A stretch of DNA of 64,000 nt from Kalaharituber pfeilii. Its lineage: Eukaryota; Ascomycota; Pezizomycetes; Pezizales; Pezizaceae. The DNA is taken from contig WHUZ01000080.1 of NCBI GenBank assembly GCA_015179045.1, positions 124,001-188,000 on the forward strand. The letters are read 5' to 3'. Shown here in pieces: positions 43,171 to 53,772 of the stretch (positions are counted from its first letter, which is position 1; each line of letters starts with the position of its first letter). Made by a program: the position numbers and the translations under genes. The notes below the pieces were generated by a model. The model saw nothing but the letters and a program-made list of their open reading frames with translations, did no database searches and was not told the DNA's origin.

Positions 43171-44023
43171 GAGAAGGGCTGAAGCTTAGTGGGTAGTGCA
43201 GCAGAGCCTGCAGAGTTGAAATCCGTAGAACCAGCACTGCTAGCTGGAGACATATCAGGGAGGAGAAGCGGCGTCCAACCAAGCCCGGCGCCTACAGAGT
43301 TCCATTCAAGGTTGGAATTGGGACTACCAGTTTTGGAATTAGAGCTTGACGAGGTTGAAGCAGCTAACCTGGTTTAAAAAGTAGAATTCAGAATTCAGAC
43401 TGTATATATTAAGGTTTATACAGTGCTATGTTCTAGCTTTCGAGCTTTTACATACTGTAATAAACTCGTAGCAATATAGCATTGGCGGTACCATTGCCGC
43501 TATTGCTTGAGTATTGCAGAGATTATTTGCTCCTCGAGGGTTATTTGCAGGGTATAGAAGTATACAACTGTAGATGCAGTAGATGTAACATCTTCGCTCT
43601 TTCCCCCTTCCAAATTCAGAATTAGCGCAGTCAATATAGTCTATAATTGATTCACCCGCATATCAGAGGTATACTCTGTGTCATTGATTGCTACAACCGG
43701 AAACTCAGTGGTGGCCAGCGCACTAGCTCGTTACCGTTCCAACGATTGACAACTGCATACTGCTTCGCATGAGTTTGCACTCCGGCGACTACACTTGTTG
43801 GAAAGACTGATTGATGTCATGCAGCGGAAGTAAAAATGTACTCAAGCAAATGCTGAGTCTAAAATTCACAACGTCCACTGATATCGTAAAATCCCGTGAA
43901 TAAGAGATAGTCTTACCCACCGGACGGCAGGGAAGTGAGGCCCTGTTACTAGGATCTGATTCATGAAGTATGGTCCGATTCACTAGATCTGGTCTTATTG
44001 GAGAGGCAAATAGCTTTACAGCT
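43171..44023. other. intergenic, nothing recognised
   Basis: A 62-codon ORF at 43189-43377 (LELGLPVLELELDEVEAANL) is followed by AT-rich DNA; it might be a scrap of a retroelement polyprotein but no motif supports that. Confidence 0.3.
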
Positions 44024-44076
44024 GCCCTGCCATGGAGGACTGCTGCAAGGGGGTTACATGATAAACAAAAAACAAA
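44024..44076 (+). mobile_element. 53-bp tail B insertion
   Basis: GCCCTGCCATGGAGGACTGC, TGCAAGGGGGTTACATGATA, AACAAAAAACAAA. Perfect 12-bp flanks AGCTTTACAGCT (44012-44023, 44077-44088). Confidence 0.85.
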
Positions 44077-44494
44077 AGCTTTACAGCTCAGTACTGTTGT
44101 ACATGCAGTGGCATATCGACTACCTACATGTCTATCACAACTTCACCAACTCCATAAAGCCCCGTGTCCCCAGTTAGGACATGATTCCGCATCATTTTCC
44201 AAGGGGCAAAAAAGTATTATTTGCATATATCTGCCAATCAGCTGCAACAGAAGTAATAGCAGCGTCGAGATTGATGCAATGGCTGAGATTGCCAACGTAG
44301 CTAAAAATTAAATCTCGTTTATGCACGAGAACAGGAATAGCATCAGCGGGTAGAAACCAGCAGTAAATCAGCCTGTCAGTACTGGGGTCTTATTCACAGA
44401 GAATGGTCTTATTCAGGGGTCACTATTTGGCAGTCCGTCTATAGGTGCGAACTAGGGTCTTATTCACGGGGTTTTAGTGGAGTTGATTGTCTCG

Positions 44495-44540
44495 TTTTTT
44501 TTTTTTTTAATATCATTGATCGCTTGCCGCTATGGCGATA
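44495..44540 (-). mobile_element. short tail A insertion
   Basis: 14 T, AATATCATTGATCGCTTGCC, GCTATGGCGATA. The hairpin is shortened as in 23867-23916. Possible flanking repeat AGTTGATT, not adjacent on the left. Confidence 0.65.
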
Positions 44541-46750
44541 GTTGATTTAATTACCAAGCGACGTAGGGACACAAAGCTACCAAGAAAACGGGCAGCTGGA
44601 ATTGTATGCATAGGTAGAGTTCTCAATAAACTAAGGAGCAGGCCATTTACACCTGTTTCTTTTCAAAATATATATGTGTAAAAAGAACGAAAGAACATAA
44701 ATATATTTGACCTGATAGCTAGCGAGTAAATGGCTCCTATAGTACTGCCTTTATTCTACTCTCGTTGTTCTTTCTCGTTACAAGATAAGAAAGAAGAAAG
44801 GAGAAAAAAGATGTAGTGGAAAATCTACGTCGCTATGAAATTATACACTTGAATAAAGGTAAAGCAAAGAAAGAAAGAAAATACTATTTTGCTTCCTCCC
44901 CGGCAGTTCAGGAGGTAAGGATAGGAGAGTGAGAGAATTTAGAGTCAACCTATTTCTGGTGTGCACTCGATTGGGGTCAAATTTGATGTTCCGCGTCCTG
45001 TTTGTCGTGATGTGGTGTGCCGGCAACTTTTTACAGGGTGCTAAACCAAATGTGACACACCTTGCAAAGTACTCAAATTTTTGGGAGTACTTTAGTATAG
45101 ACTAGCACAGAGCGGGGTACAAAACTGTCTTGGACAAGATCACTAATGCATGTGCGCGGGGCTACTTGTAATAGTGATTCTGGTTCGGGCCAGTCACCAC
45201 TGGTCGGGGCTCCTCAGTCGCACCACAGCTTATGATTTTCTGCGTAGAAAGCACTATGCACTACATGCCGATTACACGCGTACTCTCCACAGCCAACTGC
45301 TAGAAAACCAAATATTTTGATAGAAACAATGAACTAACACATCCTTTGTGAGCGAAAAACCTGTCTCGAGTAAAAATTCCCGAGACTGCAACCCCCACCT
45401 CACGCGAAAAGTCCTCTACTATAGTTAAAAAACCTTTTCAGCGAAGTACTTTCTCTTCATTGAAAATTCCACTCCAGTGAAATACTGCTCTATAGCAGAT
45501 TATGGAGAACCATAACTAACATACACATGTATGAACGAATATCCAAAAATATTAAAAGCATGTAACCGCCGAACTAAATAAAGAAAAGTACTCCAAAGAG
45601 TTAAATAAAATTTCAAGTATAGTAATGTGACAACAGCAGTGATTTGTCCAAACGCGTTGTTGTGAATGACCCCGGCCAGCGATGAGGCGTAGTGCTACTG
45701 AGTGGCCCGGCACATACCCATATATGTAATAGATATAAGATAGAAACTCTTGGGTGAATTAGTACATCGCATGCGAGAGGAAAACCACTCTACAATCTTC
45801 TCACTTGGAACAAACGGATAATAGCCGTTCCTATTTATAGTATGTGCCTATTATCTTATGAATATGTGCACGAGCTCCAGAGTTGCATATGTGCGCCTTG
45901 ATATACAAGTCTTCTGTTTTCGCTGGAATCGAATCTTGGAGTAAATGGCTGCTTATGATTCTGGCTGCATGACAACAGCAGCACCATCCATTTTCTCAAA
46001 AAGCCCGATGCGTCACACTATTCGTGGGGACTTGCAGATTTTAACCCTGTCACTTTACGCATGTGCAGTATTGGTGTACTAGTACTCGTTACCAGCATAA
46101 AGTGATGGAACTTCAGAAGCTGTGCGCAAGGTCTGTGCAAAGGCATGTGTAGGGGTACGGTAGGTGCTCACAAAAGGTGCGGTGAGTTGCTATCAAAGTT
46201 ATTGTATTCGGATTTCAGAATCCTTCGTGTTTGATGTAATAACGAGCAGAGTAGGAGAGCACATTCTACATTATCTGAGTGGATGCCTTTAGTTGGGAAT
46301 CATCAGTCTTATGTGCCAGAGACATTCTCATGTGCCTACATTGTAACGTATGCCATTCACCATCTGGTGGAGCAACATCAATAACTCTGACACCTTTAGA
46401 TATTTTCTAGATCAATGGGTGCCTTCCGCTAAGGATTTATGTGAAATTCAAACTCCTGCTTTGGAATAAAAACCGGGGTCCGTATCCCTGTTTTATTGTT
46501 TGGTAGAGCGTTCGAAACAATTTTTTTGAAAGAGGGGGGGTAAAATACTCACTTGAATAAACAATAAACAATAGATTACAAAAGCAGTTAGTTAGAGTAC
46601 ACTACTAATTAATAGCTTGGTGCCCTACAAGTGCGCTGTGTAGGGGTTGCTGCGGGGTTGCCATGTGTAATTCTACTTTCCTGCAATTCTCTACCCACCA
46701 TAGCCTTATTTTTTTGTCTGCAATAACCTTGCACATAAAGACTTCCAGCT
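44541..46750. other. intergenic, upstream of the ankyrin-HET gene
   Basis: No supported gene. 45985-46080 (AAAGCCCGATGCGTCACACT) has a counterpart at about 56216-56260, part of a promoter-flank duplication. Confidence 0.5.
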
Positions 46751-46755
46751 CTGAC

Positions 46756-46763
46756 TATTTATA
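46756..46763 (+). promoter_or_regulatory. TATA box of the ankyrin-HET gene
   Basis: CTATTTATACACCCCGCTTC, with a CAACCTGATCTGTGGCTACC block downstream. The same core and downstream block recur at 56665-56710 with no gene attached, which helps define the promoter as a duplicated unit. Confidence 0.55.
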
Positions 46764-46915
46764 CACCCCGCTTCCAACCTGATCTGTGGCTACCCCGCGT
46801 TCAATCGACCAAAACAACGTTAAATTGAGGAACCGAAATCGGGAGTGTGGTTAGTGATCTTGGAATGAAACTCGGGTTTGCGGGACTATAGAGATCTCAG
46901 TTATGGGTAAGCCAT

Positions 46916-49900
46916 TTGATTCTAGATAAATCTTCTGTGGAGGCTGCATCTCGGGGAGATGAAGGAGCTGTGTTGACGCTACTAGATCAAGGAGCCAACA
47001 TCAACATTACGTGTGATCAATATGAAACTGCCTTAGGAGTGGCTGCATACACGGCTGCATATGAGGGACATATGGATGTTGTGGTGCTGCAACTATGTCG
47101 AGGAGCCAACATCAACATTGCGTGTGGTGAATATGGAACTGCCTTGGGAGCGGCTGCATATGCGGGACATACGAATGTTGTGACGCTGCTACTGGACCGA
47201 GGTGCCAACATCAACATTGCGTATGGTGAATATGGAACTGCCTTAGCAGCGGCTGCATTTGCAGGACATACGAATGTTGTGACGCTGCTACTGGATCAAG
47301 GTGCCGACATCAACATTGCGTGTGGTAAATATGGAACTGCCTTGGGAGCGGCTGCATATGTGGGACATACGAATGTTGTGACGCTGCTACTGGATCGAGG
47401 TGCCGACATTAACATTGCGTGTGGTGAATATGGAACTGCCTTGGGAGCGGCTGCATATGCGGGACATACGAATGTTGTGACGCTGCTACTGGATCGAGGT
47501 GCCAACATCAACATTGCGTATGGTGAATATGGAACTGCCTTAGCAGCGGCTGCATTTGCAGGACATACGAATGTTGTGACGCTGCTACTGGGTCAAGGTG
47601 CCGACATCAACATTGCGTGTGGTGAATATGGAACTGCCTTGGGAGCGGCCGCATATACAGGACATACGAATGTTGTGACGCTGCTACTGGATCGAGGTGC
47701 CAACATCAACATTGCGTATGGTGAATATGGAACTGCCTTGGGAGTGGCTGCATATGTGGGACATACGAATGTTGTGACGCTGCTACTGGATCGAGGTGCT
47801 GACATTAACATTGCGTGTGGTGAATATGGAACTGCCTTGGGAGCGGCTGCATATGTGGGACATACGAATGTTGTGACACTGCTACTGGATCAAGGTGCCA
47901 ACATCAACATTGCGTGTGGTCAATATGGAACTGCCTTGGGAGCGGCTGCATATGCGGGACATGAGAAGGTTGTGTCAGAACTGCTAGATCGCGGACCAAC
48001 TATCTACATTAGGAAAAGTAACTCCGTTGCATGGCGTATCAACTCTGGGGATCATATTTACGTTGCGTCGCTAGGAGTGAACATCAACATTGTGGGCGGT
48101 AAATACGGAACTGCATTAGGGGCGGCTGCACATGCGGGACATCGGGAGGTTGTGTCCCTACTGTTAGAGCGAGGAGCAGATATCAACACTGCGTTGGTGG
48201 CAGCTGCACATAAGGGAAATGAGAAGGCTGTGGCACTGTTCCTCGATCGCGGAGCAGATATCAACACTGCATTGGTGGCAGCTGCACATGGGGGAAATGA
48301 GAAGACTGTGGCACTGCTCCTCGATCGCGGAGCAGATATCAACACTGCGTTGGTGGCAGCTGCACATGAGGGATATGCGAAGGCTGTGGCACTGCTCCTC
48401 GATCGCGGAGCAGATATCAACACTGCGTTGGTGGCAGCTGCACATGAGGGATATGCGAAGGCTGTGGCACTGCTCCTCGATCACGGAGCAGATATCAACA
48501 CTGCGTTGGTGGCAGCTGCACATGAGGGAAATGAGAAGACCGTGGCACTGCTCCTCGATCGCGGAGCAGATATCTACACTGCGTTGGTGGCAGCTGCACA
48601 TGAGGGATATGCGAAGGCTGTGGCACTGCTCCTCGATCGCGGAGCAGATATCAACACTGCGTTGGTGGCAGCTGTACATAAGGGAAATGAGAAGGCTGTG
48701 GCACTGTTCTTCGATCGCGGAGCAGATATCAACATTGCGTTGGTAGCAGCTGCACATAAGAGATATAGGAAGACTGTGGCACTGCTCCTCGATCGCGGAG
48801 CAGATATCAACACTGCGTTGGTGGCAGCTGCACATAAGGGAAATGAGAAGGCTGTGGCACTGCTCCTCGATTGCGGAGCAGATATCAACACTGCGTTGGT
48901 GGCAGCTGCACAAGAGGGATATGCGAAGGCTGTGGCACTGTTCCTCGATCGCGGAGCAGATATCAACACTGCGTTGGTGGCAGCTGCACATGAGGGATAT
49001 CAGAAGGCCGTGGCACTGCTCTTCGATCGCGGAGCAGATATCAACACTGCGTTGGCATTAGCTGCACATGAGGGATATGGGAAGGTTATAGCACTGCTTC
49101 TTGATCGCGGAGCAGATATCAACACTGCGTTGGTGTCAGCTGCACATGAGGGATATGAGGAGGCTGTAGCACTGCTCCTCGATCGTGGAGCAGATATTAA
49201 TATTGTGGGTAAGCACGGAACTGCCTTACTAGCAGCTGCACGAGAGGGACATGAGAAGGTTGTGGCACTGCTGCTTGGTCGAGGTGCAGATATCAATATT
49301 GTAGGTTGCGATCACGGAACTGCCTTGGGAGTGGCTGCATACTGGGGACATGGGAAGGTTGTGTCGGTGTTACTAGATCGAGGAGCGGATATTAACTTAG
49401 CCGGCGGTAAGCATGGAAATGCCCTGTGCGCCGCTATATCTGGCCCTCGCGTGTCGGTTGATGTGGTATCTATGCTGGCTCGAGCAATGAATCTCCACAC
49501 TGTGAGTGGTCATGATGAAAATGACTATGCAGGGGCTAGGGGGGCTACTGCTGCCCCTTTAGGTGAACGTCCCGCTTCCGTTGCACTTCCATTTCCGATG
49601 CCCTATACCGAATACAGTACAAGATTCCCCAGCAATCGCAATCACCAAGCACACCCCAACAGTACATCGCCACCGGCCACCGCTGACTCACAGCTCCGGC
49701 GCATATTCCACACCGGTGACATCCTTACCCTACAGGAGGCTGATGTCCCATGCAAGCAGCTCAGCGAGGAAATACTTTTTCACTCCCTTACAGTCCTCAC
49801 TGGGCTAAACACAGAATCGGCTGAGAGGCATCAAAACCGGATACGCAAAGATATTCGGTACTTTGTTTGGAGAAATTTTGACTTCGGTTTAGCATACGCA

Positions 49901-51439
49901 GCGGCTCGTGTTGGATGGAAGCACTTCAATAGACCGGAATTTGACGTGGTAGCACAAAGAACCCAGTGGATTCAAAAGGCAATGGCAATGGACAAGGAGC
50001 GCAGCAGGGTTGACAAGGATAGGACTGGACAGGAACTTATTCACTCACCGTATTTGGTTATGCCGCGCCGCATCTGGGATCTTAAGAGCAACCGTGTCGT
50101 GGATTTCACAATGTTGCATTCAGAAGCGCTGTCAATCGCGGTTGATGTTCGTTCCAGACAATTACATCCTACCTTTTGGGCTGTCTCCCATAGTTGGACG
50201 AGTGACATGGAAGCAGTAGAGACGTCGGTTAACCAGTATCAATGGCCAGTGCCACTTCCCAAAGGAGTTAACTTGGAGCACAACGTACGGAAGGAGCTAC
50301 TCAACTTCGGTGCAGACTATGTCTGGCTCGATGTGCTCTGTCTACGCCAAACGACTCCTTCTAAGTACGGGCAGTATGCAATTAAGCAGCAGGAATGGAA
50401 AATAGATGTCCCCACCATTGGTAACATATACCGTGCAGCAGCACGTGTGATTCGTTATTTCAATGGCCTCGGAAGGCCCTTTAGCAAGGATGGCTGGGAT
50501 GACCGTCATCACTGGTTACGGAGAGCTTGGACATTGCAGGAGATCAGGAAAGAGGAGATAACCTTCAATGGAGGAGTATCGCACAATGATGGGAATATTA
50601 TTCTAAACACCCGAAGCAAAGTTGCAGGGCAATTCATCACACTAAGGGCTGCTATTCGCCCTGTTCTCAACCTCGCCACAGATGCAGAGAGCCTTAATGG
50701 GTGTAAATTGTATGAACTTGCGAAAGAAATGGCACATCGTGATGCATCCAACCGTACAGATAAGGTAGCTGGAATATTCTACCTTCTCCGCACAACACAG
50801 CTACCAACATACAATGAGAATCTCAGTGACGAAATTGCTTGGAGACAATGTTTTCATGTCCTGCCATTCGAACGAAAAATTGAGATTTTATTCGACTTTC
50901 CCTATCGAGGAGCAGAGCAGCAATGGTTCCCAACGTGGAAGCAACTGATGGAATGGCCAGATCGTAATCCGGATTATGACCATTATACAACAAAATGGCC
51001 TCAAGGTCGCAGAACCCCAGAGTTGATCCACTTAGGGGCAAACCTAGAAAATAAACCATCGGTATTTATCTCTGATATCTGGGCGATCCGTAATGTTCTC
51101 CTTCTTCCCAAGCCGAGCAATCATGAATATCAAGTCAAACGAGGGACACAGCTTCTTGGATTCTATTGTCCTTACCTGTCTCAGGCAGCAATTCAGACAA
51201 CTCATCGACTTTTCACCCTTGTCACGCTCGAGTTGGAACATACCCACAACTGGGTGGTATGTGAAGATCTTTATACGCAGCTTGAAAACTCGACGGCTGA
51301 AAATGGAGTTGACAGCGTGGTCAAATTAAGAGTTCTAAAGAAAGTTGGGGTCCTCAGGACCGATTCAATCAGCGGACTGCTAGCAGTGAAAGGAAACCGC
51401 GGCTCCACTGTCAAGAAGATACATGCCTTATTTGTGTAG
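46916..51439 (+). CDS. ankyrin-repeat protein with C-terminal HET domain
   Basis: About 1500 codons in one exon. Residues (from 46916) about 20-420: ankyrin repeats of 33 aa, nine of them nearly identical (GANINIAYGEYGTALAAAAF type, 99-nt period, 47106-47997). About 420-760: thirteen repeats of only 26 aa (GADINTALVAAAHEGYAKAV, 78-nt period, 48177-49191), then three longer repeats. A Pro/Thr-rich linker (about 880-960) leads to a HET domain at about 1085-1205: FWAVSHSWTS, YVWLDVLCLRQ, IGNIYRAAARVI, WLRRAWTLQEI. About 300 residues follow. HET domains trigger incompatibility cell death when a recognition module is engaged; ankyrin arrays are the likely sensor. Start unresolved: the frame opens after TAG at 46889 without an ATG until 47072, while a TTCTAG acceptor at 46920-46925 allows a short upstream exon. 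Confidence 0.88.
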   Translation: MILDKSSVEAASRGDEGAVLTLLDQGANINITCDQYETALGVAAYTAAYEGHMDVVVLQLCRGANINIACGEYGTALGAAAYAGHTNVVTLLLDRGANINIAYGEYGTALAAAAFAGHTNVVTLLLDQGADINIACGKYGTALGAAAYVGHTNVVTLLLDRGADINIACGEYGTALGAAAYAGHTNVVTLLLDRGANINIAYGEYGTALAAAAFAGHTNVVTLLLGQGADINIACGEYGTALGAAAYTGHTNVVTLLLDRGANINIAYGEYGTALGVAAYVGHTNVVTLLLDRGADINIACGEYGTALGAAAYVGHTNVVTLLLDQGANINIACGQYGTALGAAAYAGHEKVVSELLDRGPTIYIRKSNSVAWRINSGDHIYVASLGVNINIVGGKYGTALGAAAHAGHREVVSLLLERGADINTALVAAAHKGNEKAVALFLDRGADINTALVAAAHGGNEKTVALLLDRGADINTALVAAAHEGYAKAVALLLDRGADINTALVAAAHEGYAKAVALLLDHGADINTALVAAAHEGNEKTVALLLDRGADIYTALVAAAHEGYAKAVALLLDRGADINTALVAAVHKGNEKAVALFFDRGADINIALVAAAHKRYRKTVALLLDRGADINTALVAAAHKGNEKAVALLLDCGADINTALVAAAQEGYAKAVALFLDRGADINTALVAAAHEGYQKAVALLFDRGADINTALALAAHEGYGKVIALLLDRGADINTALVSAAHEGYEEAVALLLDRGADINIVGKHGTALLAAAREGHEKVVALLLGRGADINIVGCDHGTALGVAAYWGHGKVVSVLLDRGADINLAGGKHGNALCAAISGPRVSVDVVSMLARAMNLHTVSGHDENDYAGARGATAAPLGERPASVALPFPMPYTEYSTRFPSNRNHQAHPNSTSPPATADSQLRRIFHTGDILTLQEADVPCKQLSEEILFHSLTVLTGLNTESAERHQNRIRKDIRYFVWRNFDFGLAYAAARVGWKHFNRPEFDVVAQRTQWIQKAMAMDKERSRVDKDRTGQELIHSPYLVMPRRIWDLKSNRVVDFTMLHSEALSIAVDVRSRQLHPTFWAVSHSWTSDMEAVETSVNQYQWPVPLPKGVNLEHNVRKELLNFGADYVWLDVLCLRQTTPSKYGQYAIKQQEWKIDVPTIGNIYRAAARVIRYFNGLGRPFSKDGWDDRHHWLRRAWTLQEIRKEEITFNGGVSHNDGNIILNTRSKVAGQFITLRAAIRPVLNLATDAESLNGCKLYELAKEMAHRDASNRTDKVAGIFYLLRTTQLPTYNENLSDEIAWRQCFHVLPFERKIEILFDFPYRGAEQQWFPTWKQLMEWPDRNPDYDHYTTKWPQGRRTPELIHLGANLENKPSVFISDIWAIRNVLLLPKPSNHEYQVKRGTQLLGFYCPYLSQAAIQTTHRLFTLVTLELEHTHNWVVCEDLYTQLENSTAENGVDSVVKLRVLKKVGVLRTDSISGLLAVKGNRGSTVKKIHALFV

Positions 51440-51642
51440 GGAACTCGTGTTGATGTTTTCAAAATTCTGTCAAATTTACCGTGTTTTCAGCGACAGGCCG
51501 ATATTATATTATTTCTTGCTTGATTTTCTTGATTTTCTTTCAAGTTGGTGGAATTTCAAAGTTGCGGTTCTCTTTATACGTAGGAGTTTTGTTCGGGAGA
51601 GTGGGCACTTACTCGAGAGACGTGGAAATGCTGGAAAAGTAG

Positions 51643-51684
51643 GCGGCACGCGATTAATGAAATAAAAAAAAAAAAAAAAAAAAA
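51643..51684 (+). mobile_element. 42-bp tail A insertion 3' of the ankyrin-HET gene
   Basis: GCGGCACGCGATTAATGAAA, T and about 20 A: only the distal half of the hairpin was copied. Perfect 13-bp flanks GCTGGAAAAGTAG (51630-51642, 51685-51697). About 200 bp after the stop codon, so perhaps in the 3' UTR. Confidence 0.9.
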
Positions 51685-52190
51685 GCTGGAAAAGTAGTTG
51701 TTGAACTGTTAACGGAAATGGCGAGGGAAACGGAGGTATTGAGATGCGATTATGTTTGCGGCGAAAAGTTGGTTTTCTGGCTGGAAAGGGGCCGTTGACG
51801 ATTTTTTTCTTTTTTTACTCGCTTGCCGTTGATGAAATGCGAAATATTGATTCTATTTTTGCCGTCTTCCTGTTTTGATAGTAGCCTTTCTGCTCCAGTG
51901 CTAGTGCTGTATGGCAAGTGTAAGATCTTAGGTCTTAAATAGCCCACGATATGTTTGTTCTGGTTTCCTCTAGTATTCAGTCCTCCCGGGAGTTGTATGT
52001 AGGTCCTGAGAGAGAGAGACCCAGGCCGCTCGAGAGTTCGGTTTCCTGCCGGGGAATCAGTATTTTAATAGCTCTGGAATTAAATACAGGCCAGGTTCTC
52101 CCTTGATTGAAAATGAACTATATGCATATTTTCGGGATGTAAGTATGATGTAAACGAAATACAAGATCCCGTATCAGTGTTCCCATCGCT

Positions 52191-52258
52191 CTTTTTTTCC
52201 TTTTCTTTTTTTTGTTTTACATCATTACTCGCATGCCGCCGTATGGGCTAAGGCGAGG
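52191..52258 (-). mobile_element. tail A copy
   Basis: T-rich run, TTACATCATTACTCGCATGC, CGCCGTATGGGCTAAGGCGA. Abuts the next LINE fragment, whose left target repeat overlaps its end. Confidence 0.7.
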
Positions 52259-52268
52259 CTAAATTATT

Positions 52269-52585
52269 CTGGCGACACGCGATAGGCAAAGCGGATGGAC
52301 CAGAATGTAGATGGTGTGGAGAGGAGGAGACGACAACGCACATTTGGGAAAGGTGCCGGTGTGGAGACGGGAATGGCCTGGGGGACGAGATGCAGTCATT
52401 AGCCCCCCGAAAGGGGGAGACGGGGAAGGAGACTGACTGACGGCGCCGATGGATTGGGTGGAACGTTAAGGGCACAGGGTTTGTCTTATCTGTTGTAATC
52501 TCTTATCTCAAACGTACCTGGAACATCGCCATAGCCCGCAGGGCGGCATGCGATTAATGATATATATATTTAAAAAAAAAAGAGC
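52269..52585 (+). mobile_element. LINE A 3' fragment
   Basis: Encodes GPECRWCGEEETTTHIWERC (zinc knuckle) then a shifted frame; 3' UTR; tail A ACATCGCCATAGCCCGCAGG, CGGCATGCGATTAATGATAT and a short A run. Flanks CTAAATTATT (52259-52268, 52586-52595). Confidence 0.78.
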
Positions 52586-52595
52586 CTAAATTATT

Positions 52596-52897
52596 TACAT
52601 CGGAACCTAAGGAATGATACTAAAAAGGATAACGATTAAACTCCCTAACTCCAACGGGGCGGGAATTCTCCCTGCGAAAAAAAAAAAGGACCTGGCACAT
52701 AACTAACTTTGGAATTTGACTTTTCTACTGTATATAATGGCGAAGCGGACCACGACGCAGAAGCGAATCACCAAATCTTGCAAAATACAAAATTAAATTT
52801 ATTCCCCCTATGGTCTTATTGCTTTCGTATTGCTACTTTCTCCACTTCTTCTAAGTACTTTAATAGTGCGAGAGTGGAGTATTGGAGTCTGTAAGGC
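52596..52897. other. AT-rich spacer
   Basis: No gene. The 5' edge of the following ORF1-bearing element is not defined; no target duplication found. Confidence 0.4.
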
Positions 52898-53498
52898 ATG
52901 CGGAGTGTAGTGATCAAGACACCCCCTACCCCAGGCACTCCTGCCACTACTAGAATGGAACCCACCCACACCCCCTCCCCCCCTCCCTGCCCCAAAACCT
53001 CACCTCCACGCTCCAAAGCCAGATCACTCGCCCCGACCACCCCCGACAACACCACCACAAGACATGGCATTGTCGTCCACGGCATACCCCTGAGGCAAGA
53101 CTTAGGGAATGTCAGAAGATGGCTGGAGGCTTCCAATGCAGAAATGGGAAAGACTACAGGCATTAGATGGCTGCAGAAGAAGTCAATTTTATTGGAGGAA
53201 GGCAAGAAGACAAGCTCGGCGGTAGTATACTTGGAGACACCGAAGGACATCTGGAAAGTTGCACTGGGAGGAAGGTGGTTGCGGACGAGCCAGTACGAGC
53301 CGGACAGAGGAAGGAAATAGAAAGGTCTCGGTACTTGGCTCGGAGGCTATTCCTTTCACTTCAACCCGCACCATGTATGAGCATCGCGGGCACCACTTGT
53401 ACTCAGCTATTATTTTTCTTTCTTAAATTTATACCTCGCCATAGCCCCTAGGGCGGTATGCGAGTAATGATATTAAAAAAAAAAAAAAAAAAAAAAAA
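52898..53498 (+). mobile_element. LINE ORF1 piece joined directly to tail A
   Basis: An open frame 52898-53320 (140 codons) has a Pro/Thr-rich start (TPPTPGTPATTRMEPTHTPS) and the ORF1 RNA-binding-like region (IVVHGIPLRQDLGNVRRWLE, GIRWLQKKSILLEEGKKTSS, AVVYLETPKDIWKVALGGRW). It ends about 30 nt after the RTSQYEPDRG block. Within 115 bp come CCATGTATGAGCATCGCGGG, tail A (CCTCGCCATAGCCCCTAGGG, CGGTATGCGAGTAATGATAT) and about 26 A. The whole of ORF2 is absent, so this is either an internally deleted LINE or a non-autonomous element that borrowed the tail; compare 33235-33550. Confidence 0.72.
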
Positions 53499-53499
53499 T

Positions 53500-53690
53500 T
53501 AGCTCACACCAACTCAGCTGCCAAGTGATATTTCTACATTATATATCAACTCAGTCACGCTATGCATATAACTCGTACCACGTCACTTGGCAGCTGAGTC
53601 GAGTACATTTTACGGCGTGACAAACCAGCTCAACTCAGACTCGCTCAGAAAACCTGACTCAGAACTCACACCGGGTGCGAACGCTACTAA
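53500..53690. repeat. about 190-bp repeat with internal palindrome, left copy (pairs with 56010-56195)
   Basis: Direct repeat of the DNA right of the pogo-like element: shared blocks GCGTGACAAACCAGCTCAAC (here) and GCGTGACAAACCGGCTCAAC, and GACTCGCTCAGAAAA. Internally CTCAGCTGCCAAGTGA is mirrored by TCACTTGGCAGCTGAG, so each copy resembles a small foldback element. Confidence 0.7.
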
Positions 53691-53772
53691 CCACCTCGAA
53701 CTCGACTCACCTAGACAAACTAGTACCAGATGTGAATGCTAAATACATTTATTATCATTGTAACGCATCATA

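Noticed and set aside
43189..43620. Possible end of a Copia-type element with LTR
   Set aside because: Acidic ORF end and AT-rich DNA are suggestive, but no integrase, RT or paired LTR was found.
48164..48991. 275-codon minus-strand ORF (MCSCHQRSVDICSAIEEQCH repeats) and similar ORFs in other frames over the ankyrin-HET array
   Set aside because: Shadow of the 78-nt repeats: a unit length divisible by three keeps every stop-free frame open through the whole array. Composition is not protein-like and the HET-encoding frame explains the region.
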